Assembly: GCA_018340375.1 (NCBI GenBank)
Contig: JAFFJZ010000016.1
Location: forward strand, 3,169,372 to 3,233,371
Length of the DNA: 64,000 bases
Direction of reading: 5' to 3'
Source: Gonatopus flavifemur
Lineage: Eukaryota; Arthropoda; Insecta; Hymenoptera; Dryinidae
In this document: piece after piece, positions 11,101 to 23,100 of the stretch
Position numbering within the stretch: position 1 is the stretch's first letter
Layout of the letters: every line of letters begins with the position of its first letter
The notes under the pieces: generated by a model
Databases searched by the model: none
Told to the model about the DNA's origin: nothing
What the model saw: the letters and a program-made list of their open reading frames with translations, nothing else
Translations under genes and position numbers: made by a program

Positions 11101-14100
11101 AATATGATTGTTAGGAAAACGAAACGAAACAGATTTTACGAACAGAGAAAACTTGCACACAATATGTTCAAGGTATCCAACAGAAATTTTTTTGATAAAA
11201 CGAGAACTTGTACCATTTGGCATGAAGTTGAAAATAGTTTCCCAGCAAAAATGTTTCAATAACTCTTTAGGATTATTTTAAAGAGTATCTTAAAGAGATG
11301 TCAAATATTCATTTATCATGCAACAAAAAGAGATATCTTCAAAATATCTGGTCAAGAGCATTTTTCAGTACTGTACAAGAAATTTTTTAGAATTTTGTGA
11401 AATATCCATCAAAATCATTTGGAAAAATTCTTCAAGAATATTTAGTCGGTTGTGGTATTATAAACGTATACTATGTTCTTCAAAATCACCTATAGAAGAT
11501 TATAGTAATTGAATTGTTATTTGATGAGCAAGTGGAATTATTGCTTTTTGAAGAAATATATGTATGAGTCTTTAGCATTACGTGGCCAATTTCGTTCTTC
11601 AACTCGCAGATCATGAATAAATATCCACTTTGTACCTTTACTTCGTAACATGCACGTAAAGTTACCTTCGGAAATACTTTTTCCCTGATGGAAAACAACG
11701 GCTATAACTTTATAAAAGTGTCATGCAATTTGGATTTTTGTGGTTGGCACTGCTTCTATACAGATATATGACATATCTGCATCTTGCCTGTTTTTCCTTC
11801 ATCCACCTGTAATTCTACTCGAAGAATCTAGGGATTCATTATCAATTGAATCCACTTTGTGATCTGTAATGCCAATTGATAGTGGTGATAGCAAACTCAC
11901 AGATCTATGGTATATTCGCTTCATTTTGTTTCTTTCTCATCCCCCTGGAACACTACGCAAAGAATCTGATACCATCATCGGATAGATCTGTGATATATCC
12001 ACTGCACTTGTGCCTTTTCTTCGTTTGACTATGAGGTCACCAAATGAGATTGACAGTGACAATAGCTAGCATACAAATTTGTGATACGTCTGCTTCATTT
12101 CTGCTTCGTCTCCAGCAACCTATGATTCTATTCCAAGGAAATGATGAGCCCAGCATGTTGTAAGAATCTGTGGCATATCTACTGTGTTTTCGCCTTTGAA
12201 AAAATCGGTTTGATATACTTCAGTGTGACTAAAGTAACTGGAGACCAACTTCAACTTCTACCGTTGGTCAAACTATTCACATCTCTTTGAGGTTTTGTCA
12301 TGAACTTCACTCTCTACAAACTTTTTATATTTCATTGGGGTTTTTTGATGAATTCCCCTTTCTGATGATAAGTGATGATTCAGTTATTGATTCATTACAT
12401 AATCTTTAATCATCCATTGCATGCCATTCATTATCAATTGAATCCACTTTGTAATCTGTAATTCATACATTCAATACAAAATTTCCACAAGACCGCCTAT
12501 ATGAAATTGATAGTGGTGGTAGACGACGTACAGCCCTGGTTAAACAATCCGATTGAATCCGATAAAAAAAAATTCTATCGGAATGAATTGAGTTTCTGCA
12601 TCGGAAATTTCCTATTGATACCAATAAGATAATTTTTTATTGGATTGATTCGGTCTTTCCCCTGGTTAAAAAATCCGATTGAATCCGATAAAAAAACTTA
12701 TCGGAATGAATTGATTCCTGCATCGGGATTGACTTATTGAATTTTATTGGTTGTTAACCCAACCAACGAACTGTTTATATACATTATATACGCGCATTTT
12801 ATATCAATTAAACAAACACATATATCATTTATTCAATCATTACGTATGACAAATTATTGCTGAAATAAATTCAAACGATCATTCATGTGTTATTAACATG
12901 GTGATCACCCATCCACCTTGTACCGCAATTGTCGTTGCTCAACCTAGAAGATCGATCTGGAACACCCGCTCGCTCGATGCCGTGGTTCGCTTCCTATCAA
13001 TGTGAACTAAATGACTATCTTATGTCAGGGATGGGTGTCCTATAGTAATAAGATTCAATTGGTAATAGTCCATTGGACATATGAGGGATTGTATCGGTCT
13101 TAATGAGAGCATGGGAGTTCATTAATAATAAAAATCCCAATGAAGACCAAGAGAATATTTTCCAATTGGATTCAATCGGTATTTTATGATGGATGAAAAA
13201 TTCCGATTGATATCAATACAATATTTTTCAATTTGATTCAATCGGTATTTTATCAATTATGAAAATTCTAATTGATAAGAGTCAAATATTTTCCAATGGG
13301 ATCCAATAGGTATTTTATCAATAATAAGAATTCCGATTGATACCAAGAAAATATTTTTGATTTGATTAAATAGGTATTTTATTGATCATTAAAATTCTAA
13401 TTGATATCAGTGAAATATTTTTCAATAGAATTCAATGGGTATGTCATTAATCATAAAAATTCCAATTGATACCAAGAAAATATTTTCTCATTAGATTTAA
13501 TGGGTATTTTATGATTGATAAAAAATTCCGATGGATACCAATAAAATATTTTTTAATTGGATTGAATCGGTATTTCATCAATCATGAAAATTTCAATTGA
13601 TACCAGTCAAATATTTCTCAATGAGATCCAATTGATATTTTATCAATAATAATTATTCCGATTGATATCAATGGAATATGTGTCATTGCATTCACTTGGT
13701 ATTTTATGACCAATGAAAATTCCGATTGATGCCAATACAATATTTTCCAATTGGATTCAATCGGTATGTTATTAATCATGAAGATCCTAATTGATACCAG
13801 TCAATTATTTCTCAATGGCATCCAATAGGTATTTTATCAATAATAAAAATTCCAATTCGTACGAACACAATATTTTTTAATTTGATTTAATCGGCATTTT
13901 GTTAATCATTACAATTGTAATTGGTACCAGTAACATATTTTTCAATGGGATCCAATGCATATTCTATCACTGATAAAAATTCCGATTGATACCAATGAAA
14001 TATTTTCTAATTGGATTCTCTTGGTATTCTATGGTTATAGTTTCCTATTTCAGCATTTTTCCCATTAGTTCCAATACTTCGAGGTCACCAGGGATTCCGA

Positions 14101-17100
14101 TAAAAACCAATGATCTGATGCAATGAAAGTAATTTCAAAACTGAATCGGTTATTGCCGGTACATACCTATAGGACTTGAGAATCTGTAAACTTGCCTATT
14201 ATTTCCAATAAATTTGAATGTTGGAATAATCCAATTAAAACCCATTGATCAATGAAATCGATACATCCTTCGATGCAGTCAGAAATCTCCCATAAGAAAC
14301 CCGTTCATCATTCAATTTCATAAATTTTCCCATTAGTTCCAATAGATTGAAATTGTGGAAACTTCCGATAAAAACCGTTTGCCTGATGGAATGGAGAAAA
14401 TTTCAATCATCCAATCAGATATCTCTTATACAGACCAATAGATTATGTGAAGTTTGATCAATTCCCATAAAATGCAGATTTCTCAATTGGTGAATCCCCA
14501 ATTGAAACCTATAGAAAAGAGATTCCGATAAACTCTTATTGATTTTGAAACGGGGATTGAACTGTTCCGATTGATCCTATGCAGTCCGATTGATTCTGAA
14601 TCGGTTTCTATCGGATCTTATCGGATTTTTCAACCAGGGCTAATGCGGTGGAATAAAGTCTAAAATTGAATTGGACATTCCTCATTCAATGCTATTAAAT
14701 ATTCAATCCCGTAAATATTCCTTTTATTTCCCATAAATTGCACTGAAAAAAACATTTCATCGAAAATCAATTATATTTTGTTGTTAGGGTAACTGAATAT
14801 CATAGTCAAGTCAACGAATATATGATCAGATTGACAGTATAATCGTTGACTTGACACCATGATGGTTGATTCAACTGCATGTAGTTGAGTCAACAGTGTA
14901 TGTAGTTGAGGCAACAGTCAGATTCAGTTGGATATATCCAATCGTATTCTACTGTTGAATCAACTATATCACCGTTGTCTGTACCCACCTTTTTTTCAGT
15001 GCGGGATGATCGAATAATCCAATTGAAACCTATTGACCAATAAAATAAACAAACTCAAATCGAATTGGATATTCTGGATAGACACCCAGTAAGTCTTGAA
15101 TTTCGTACAATTTTCCCATTGGTTCCGATAGACCGAAATCACCGAAAATTCTGATAAAAACCGATAATTTAATCCGCTGAAAGGAATTCTGAATTCGAAT
15201 TGGATATTTCTCATTCAATCCTATTCAATTTTCAGATCCGTAAATGGTCCTATTATTCCCCATGGATGCGGATGGTGGAATAATCCGATCAAAACCTACA
15301 GACCGATCAAATCTGTACGAATTCTAATCGAATTGGACATTCTTCATAAAAACCGATTGAATTTCCCATTACGTAACATTTACGATCGATTCCAATAGCT
15401 TTAGGTCATGGAAATTTCCGATAAAAACTATTTGCCTCATGAAATGGAGAAATTTTCATATTCTCAATCAGATATCTCTCATACAAACCGATTGATCACT
15501 GAAAGTCATATTAATTCCAATAAAACAAATATTTTTCTATCGATAAATCCTCGATTCAATACTATATATACCACGTTCCAATTAATTCCTATTCATCTTG
15601 AATCGGTAGTTGAGCCTCTCCGATTAACCCTATTCATTCCGATTAATTTCGAATCGGTTTTTATCGGTTTCTATTGGACCTTTAAACCAGGGAGGTCTAT
15701 GGTATATTCGCTCCTTTTTCGTGTTTTCTTATACACCTGTGATACTACTCAAGCAATCCGATAACAACTCTTGGTCAAGAAAGTATCAGGCCAATGAAGA
15801 AAGACAAAAACGACGAAAATATACCATTCGATCTGTACGTCGTCCACCACGACTATCCATTTCATTTAGGCAATTTCATAGGCAATTTTGTATTGAATGG
15901 ATAAACTACAGATTATAAAGTGGATTCAATTGATAATGAATGGCATGAAACGGATGATTAAAGATTATGTAACGAATCAACAACTGAATCATCGCTTATA
16001 ATCAGAAAGTGGAATTCATCAAATATCAAATATAATCAGAACGTGGAATCATTCAAAAACCCCAATGCAGTATAAACAATTTTTAGAATGAGAAGTTTAT
16101 GACACAACCTCAATGAGATATAAGAAGTTTGAAAAACGTTGAAGGTTGAAGTTGGTCTCCAGGCACTTTAGTTACATTGAAGTATATCAAATATTTTAAA
16201 TCAAAACTATTAATTCAACAAAACGATTTGTCTAGAGGCAAAAGCACAGCAGATATGCCACAGATCTTGACGACATACTGGACTCATCAGTTTCTCGAAG
16301 TAGAATCACAAGTGGATGGAGACAAAGCAGAAATGAAGCAGACGAATCATAAATTTGTACGCTAGCTATTTAGCTAGACGATGGCTGTCACTATCAATTC
16401 CATTCAGTGGCCTCTCAGTCGAGTGAAGCGAAGGCAAGAGTGCAGTGAATATATCACAGATCTATCCGATACTATTATTAGATTCATCGAATACCATCAC
16501 AGGTGGATGAAGATGAAACAAAATAAAGCAAATATACCATAGATTTGTATGTTAGCTACCAATACTATCAATTTCATTTATATTCAAGAATCCGATAACA
16601 GCCTTTGTCAAAGAAACCTACTGAATCTTATACAATGTTCTAGTTGAAGTCAATGTAGTAGAATGTGGTTCATGTTGTTGTTGTTGTAGTCAATGTAGTT
16701 GATTGATGTCTGATTCTTAATCAAATTTGGTTAGATTCAATGGACTGTTCCATTAGATAATACTCTTCATCAAAACTACAAAGACAATAACATTATATTA
16801 AACGCACCTTTTCTTACCAGACATCTCTTCAAGGTTTCCTCTCTGAAGAGAGATGAAAAAGATTTGGAACAGTTATTTTAGAGCTTAGTTATTTAGTTGA
16901 GCTTAAGTATAGTCATTGTCGATCAGGGTATGCAGGGAGGACAATGTTTCATTCATTCACTTCTCTCGGAGCAGGCTCAATATCATCTGTTTCATTATTT
17001 GCTCATGATTCTATTGGGAAATAGTATAGATCAGTGGACTGTCCATCAAGGGTATGGTATATCCACTATAATTTCACCTGTAAAGAAATAGCGAATAAAC

Positions 17101-20100
17101 TTGAATACTTCTCAAGCAAGCTCGGTATGATCTTTTCCATCAATTGTCTACGATCCTAATTGGAGAAATTGACAGTAGCTGGCTGTCCGTCAGGAGTTAT
17201 GATATATCCATTATGTTCTGGCCTATAGAATGATCGCGAATCAATTTGAATCATTCCCCTTGAGCATATTCCGTATGATCCATTCGATCATCTACCAACG
17301 ACTCCAGTAGGAGGATAGGACAGTAGCGGACTGTCCATGAAACAATTATGATGTATCCGATATGCTCTTGCCTCAGGATTTATAAATTTGAATTATTTTC
17401 CATGACTAAACCTTGTATGATTTTTTATGATTTGTCTCTGGTTCCGGTTAGAACCACCAGTAGCAAACTATCCGTCACGGATTATGATATATCCGCTATG
17501 CTTTTGCCTGTAAAGGAATCTTGCATTTTATGAATAATCCATCATACAGAGCTCACCTGTGTATATTCCAATTTTCTGAATGTAGCAAATAGATTTATTT
17601 ATACCTTTCTCAAACTTTTTCTGTTTTTTTTACAAATAACCTCTTCATCATTTATTCATTCATTAATTCATGAATTTTTTGAAGTAATATATGAGAGTAT
17701 ATATGAATTCAAGTTGTTCATTTATGTTTCATTGTTCTGAATAACCTGTAGTAATCTGTGATCATGTAGGCACCTGTAATTTAATTATTCTTTTAATATT
17801 TTAATAACCTATCAACACATCGCCTCATTGACAGGTTATATTTGTTTACGTATTTACAATGTATATACTCTATAAGGAAAAAAATTTATCTACCAATCAT
17901 TGTACAGGTTACAAAAGACTGAGAAACCATTTGGACAATATTGGAAGCACCTTATTATTAGGGATCCTTTAATGAGGGATCGGACAATCAACTGCTGATT
18001 ACGGATTGGTCGGCCGCCATTAGTGGGATAGGTACTGATATTTATGAAAATATTCGAGATACATATTTAAAGTCAGCTTATTCATATATAATACTTACAA
18101 TTAAGTCAATCTGAAACATTCTTCGAACAAAGCATGTAAATACATTTGAGAAAAATGATTTTAATAAAATAACATACACTATGCATGCTTAACTAAACTA
18201 TAGAAAAAACCGGAAGTATCCCACTAATGGCGACTGATTGTCCGATCCCTCATTAAAGGATCCCTACCTTATTATACGTTATTATACTTTACATACTAAT
18301 GAACAAATGATCCACTATTGGACATTCGAAGAAAGAAAGACAGAACAAATGATCTACTATTGGGCGTTCGAAGAAAAAAAAAGAGACAGAATAAATTTTT
18401 GTAGCATTGGAAATCGCCTCAAGGATAACAGGTCTTCGTGTTAAGAAGAAACCGATTAATCAGAAATTCCGAAAAGGTGTTTTGATCGTATAAAAACTTG
18501 AAACGTTTATATTTCGGTAACGGATGAACTGATCAAGTTCGTAGTGTGCTTAATCGAAAGTGTGTAATCGTATTATATAATGAAAGTGTAGTTATTTTTT
18601 TGTGACACACAATATGTGTCGAGTTATTGTGCATTGAACATTTTTTCAGGAGGTTAAATCTCGGTTGAGCAGTAAAAGATACACGGTAGCGGACCCCTGC
18701 TCAAAAACCCGGATAGGACCCGGATAAGGTCCCGGTAAACATCGGAACTTCATCCGGGTCAATACGACGCTTTATCCGGTTTTTGTGTCCGGGTCTCATC
18801 CGGGACTACCCGAGACTTGGTCAGGAATTTTCCCACGAATTAGACTTGAGACCCGTATAGGATCCGTATAGGTGTCGGGACTTCATACGGGTTCATTCGG
18901 GAATCAATCGGGTTCTTGTATTCGGGTCCTAATCGGGTTCTATCCGGGTCCATCTAAAAAATTTCGATCTATATTTCGTGCAGGAAAAAAAATTTTTGTG
19001 ATAATTCGATTTTATATGTGTTGCAGACGATTTTTCTTATTTTAATTACCGATGAAGATCAACTTACAATTGAATTGTTGGAAGTTCGCTCAGCGAGGAT
19101 TGAACTCTGGTCCTGCGAGTGAGAGACAAAGCCTCTATCACATCAGCGGATCTCTGAGATGACGACAAAACACTTACAGAGTCTTTTATTACACCCTGGT
19201 GAGGAAAACCGGATAAAGACTAAATAGGACCCGGACTGGGACCCGAACGAACTGGTATCCCGGTGCATACGGGTATTATACGGGAAAGGTTGTTCTTTTC
19301 GGGTATATATTCGGGTCTGTACGGGTGCAGTATCGGGACTGCCAGGTTCATTCAGGTTATATCTGGAAAAATTTTCGGGAATAGGTTTTGGGTGCGGGTG
19401 TATCCGGGTAGTGGCCGGAAACTTTGAGGCTTAAGATGGATACGTATTCGGGTTTATCCGGGAATGATACGGGAATAATTCACCGAAATCTATTTATAAG
19501 TCTCAATCGGGATCCATTCCGGGTCTATCCGCTTCTATCTGAGACAATTTCAGGAATATGGTTTTATGTACGGGTCTATCCGGGCTAGGCTCGGAAACTT
19601 TGGAGCTTAAAACGAATACGTATCCGGGTTTATCCGGGAGTAATACGGGAATAATTCACCAAAATTTATTTGTAAGTATCAATCGGAATTTATTTCGGGT
19701 GTATCCGGGTTCTATCTGGGACAGTTTCAGAAAGATGGTTTTCTATACTGGTCTATTCGGGTTGTGTCCGGGAATCTTGGAGCTGAAAACGGATACGTAT
19801 CCGGGTTCATCCGGGTGTAATACAAAAATTCATCATCGAAATTCATTCACAAGTTTCAATCGGCATGGATTCCAGATTTATCTAGATGCGATCTGAAAAA
19901 GTTTTCGAAGAATGGTTTCATATACAGATTTGTCCGGGCTGCTACTCGTTAACTACACCGCTTAAAGCAGATATATGCTCGGCTTTATCCGGGTTCCATC
20001 TGGAAAAGTCAAGATGTATTCTCGTATTACTCCCGGACGAACCCGGATACGTATCCGCTGTGAGCTTCAAAGTTCCCGTGCACAATCTGGATAGACCTGT

Positions 20101-23100
20101 ATAAAAAACCATGGGTCTGAGACTGCCCCAGATAGAACCGGAAAGCCCCGGAATGAATCCCGATTGAGACTTATAAATGAATTCCGGTGAATCGTTCCCG
20201 CATCACTCCCGGATGAGCCCGGATACGTATCCGTCTCAAGCTTCAAAGTTCCCGGTTACCACCCGGATATACCCGTATACAAAACCTTTTCCCGAAAATT
20301 TTCCTAGAAGGAATCCAAATAAACCCGGATACATGTCCGATTCCCACTTCGGAGTCCCGCCACTGCACCCGTATAGACCCATATGTGTATCCGAAACGAA
20401 AAATAACCCCGTATAAAACCCGGATGCACTCGGATACCATTTCGTTCCGGGCCCAGTCCGGATGCTATCCGGTCTTTAGCCGGTTTTTTTCACCAGGGAT
20501 GCCGACTGAAACTTATTAAATAATTTCGGTGACAAATTCCCGTATTACTCCCGGATGAACCCGGATACATATCCATTTTCAGCTTCGTAGTTCCCGGCTA
20601 CTACCTGGATAGACCCGTATACAAACCCTATTCGTGAAAATTTTCCCAGATAGGACCCGAATGAACCTGGATTCATGTCCGAATCCCACTTCGCAGTCCC
20701 GATACTGCACCCGTATAGACCCGTATATATACCCCAAATGGAAAACCTTCCCCGTGTAAAACCCGTATGCACCCGGATATCAATCCGTTCCGGGGCTAGT
20801 CCGGGTTCTATCCGGTCCTTATCCGGTTTATATCCGGTCTTTTTACCAGGGACGACTTCTGCTTTCTTCACTTGAAATAAAAAAAATACTTATACATCTT
20901 TTTTTCAGGGTTTTTTCATATACTTGGCGTCGAGACGCTACCGCGTCTCTTAATACTCAATTTATACTGTAACTTTACTGAAATAATACTCAAAGAATAC
21001 TGGTTCTTTGATCTAATTTTGGTATGCTTTTGGTATGAGAGATTCACAACCATACCGTATCATTTCAGTATATTTTTGGTGTCATTTTAGTATTTTACCA
21101 CAATAATACCACATTTATACTTATTTTAAGCCATACCGAAAAAATACTCAAATTATACTGAAATTTTCGGTATGCTTGGATTTGCTAGGGCTATTTTACC
21201 CATTTCTCAAAAGTTATTGTAAAGCGACGTCGTATCCAACGTTGAAAACCACGTAGAAAACAACGTCGTTTTTCACTGTTTGAACATGGGGCCATTTTAA
21301 CATGTTCAACGACGTTGTTTTCAACGTGATTTTCAACGTTGTTTTCTATGTTGTTTTTTTCACCCTGGGACACCCACAATTGGTTGAAATATAAAAACCC
21401 TTTGAACGCTCATTAATTATAATGCGAATTAAATTTTGCCAAATGATAATGATTTTCCTTTGATTCAAAGCAAAACAACATATATGTACAGATATATACA
21501 ATACATTCAGATATATTATTCATTCAAATAAATTAATTGTTGTTTTTGATACTAAACCTGTTCTTCGTTTATATGTGCTACTTTGGTATTATTTAAAACA
21601 TCTTGTATGCACGGATCATTAAATTCTGAAATAATGAAAATTTCATTTTTGTCACTGAAAATGATTAGGAGAAAACAGATAGTTCAAAAATATTTCCAAA
21701 CACCCAATCATATTTTGTAAGAAATTGAAATGTCATAACATTTTTATTCTTACCTCGATTTTTTGATACATCCATTAAAGTTTCTCGTAGTTTAATGTTG
21801 AGCGTCTTCAATTCTTTTAATTCTTTGTTTTGTTCTCCATACAATTTTTCATACTTGATTAACTGTGCCGCTGTTTCATCATATTTAGCACTCAAAAATG
21901 CATTTTGTTGTTGCAATTGTTGGATTTGAAGTTTCAAAGTATCATTGATACTCTTTGATATTTGATTATTATTCTACGAATTTAAAACAAATGATGATGA
22001 ACTATACTATGAAAAATATCTACAATAATTTCAACAACATTGATATTAAATGATTAACATTAATATTGACGAACTTTCATTATTTTCATCTTTGTGAATA
22101 CTAAATTTGAAATCAATTTGACATTCAATATGAGATTTCATACAAAACTTTATACACGGAAAAAAGTACATTGCTAGGAGTACAATGTAGCACAGTGCCC
22201 CATCCCCTCGGGTGTCAAAATTGTAATTCTTACTGATATGTGTTGTAATATTCCCTGCGTATATCAGGATGAGTGAAATATGTCACTGTAATTCATGAAT
22301 TCACTATGCGAATCCGCACGAATTAAATTGTACATTGTTCATTTTGCTATGAAAAATAAGTGATTTCCAAGTTCACTATTATCCAATGCGATCTTAGCAA
22401 TTTATTCGTTCTAATGTACGCAGGAAATATTACAATATATATGAGTAAAAATAACAATTTTACACCCGAGGGGATGTGACACTGAGCCACACTGCACTCC
22501 TAGCAATGTACTTTTTTCCGTGTATTATTATATGAAATGCGTTCCTTTATTTGTCCAATATTTATTCGGGCATTGCGTGTTATTTTTCTATTGTCTGTAT
22601 AAGAAAGAGATGGAACATTGCCCGGGCAATCACTGAACATCCAAGATAGCACAAGTATGCCAAATGTATTCATTTGAATTCATTTAGGATTCATTTATCG
22701 TCCCCCGTTATGTCCGCACCAAATGAACATCGTATGAATTCATTGCGTTCAAAAAGAATTCATATTGTACTCATTTTGAACGCAATCAATTCATATGGTG
22801 TTCATTTGGCGCGGACATAACGGGAGTTTATTTGGTACTATGGTGTGTTGTCTGGGATATGAGGGAACGCACTCAGGCTTATGGGAATTTATATCAGAAT
22901 TGATGCTAAATTGAAGATTACATTCTTGATTACATGTGAAAAAAATTAACTTTTTGGTTGTTATTCATTTTGCACATTAAACCCTTTTTCTTGAATACGT
23001 CATAAACACTCGTATAAAAATTTTCCCCATTGAAACCCAAATTTACACATTTTTCAATTTTGGGGGGAAAAATGTGAAAATTTGGCTGTCAATTGAGAAA

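Larger units (their letters stand above)
12534..15692. mobile_element. CCCTGGT composite element, copy 1 (element within element)
   Basis: The outer ends are CCCTGGTTAAACAATCCGAT (12534) and the inverse of CCCTGGTTTAAAGGTCC (to 15692). An inner element of the same group runs from about 12659 to AACCAGGG at 14639. The inner body is a 63-bp tandem array; the outer remainder carries the 261-bp MITE at 14741-15001 and further AATCGGTTTTTATCGG motifs. No transposase is encoded. A reverse-oriented copy with the same inner nesting lies at 40611-44061, and homology stops at the CCCTGG ends in both, which argues that the composite moved as a unit. No clear target duplication beyond 2 bp. Confidence 0.7.
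11745..16610. mobile_element. Inverted-repeat element with degenerate 90/140-bp repeats, interrupted by the CCCTGGT composite
   Basis: The left arm (about 11745-12533) and right arm (about 15693-16610) are diverged reverse complements. For example, GTAACTGGAGACCAACTTCA at 12236 pairs with TGAAGTTGGTCTCCAG near 16146. Both arms repeat the theme AGATCTxTGxTATATCxxCTTC at spacings near 90 and 140 bp. The composite element at 12534-15692 sits near the centre of symmetry. Confidence 0.55.
18694..20851. mobile_element. CCCTGGT-group element packed with CCCGGATA motifs
   Basis: The left part carries repeated ACCCGGATA and the right part carries TATCCGGGT in the opposite sense, dozens of times. The right terminus is the inverse of CCCTGGTAAAAAGACCGG (20834-20851). 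The left terminus CCCCTGCTCAAAAACCCGG at 18694 is a diverged form. An inner element (19194-20498) is nested inside. GC content is far above the surroundings. The long overlapping frames on both strands between 19558 and 20875 are caused by the motif periodicity and do not look like genes. Confidence 0.6.
9384..21368. mobile_element. Concentric nest of foldback elements (about 12 kb) filling the large intron of gene A
   Basis: Three layers of matching inverted ends were read. Outer: A(n)CAAGGTGG / ACGTTGAAAACAACG repeats at 9384-9540, inverted at 21231-21368, which ends in a CACCCTGG terminus. Second: CCCTAGCAAATT at 9594 inverted as GATTTGCTAGGG ending at 21190, both followed inward by iterations of ATACCAAAA / GTATxxTTTGGTA. 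Third: CTTCACTTGAAAAAAAAAGA near 9811, with related sequence inverted near 20867-20930. Inside are the 412-bp-arm hairpin, the 3.16-kb CCCTGGT composite, satellite-like blocks and the CCGGATA element. Whether the outer pairs are termini of one huge element or successive insertions into each other's centres is not settled. Confidence 0.55.

Noticed and set aside
19087..19160. Functional tRNA gene
   Set aside because: Acceptor and anticodon stems do not pair; kept only as a tRNA-like repeat.
19558..20875. Overlapping open frames on both strands in the CCGGATA element
   Set aside because: They come from GC-rich motif iteration in a palindromic transposon; no start context, no domain.
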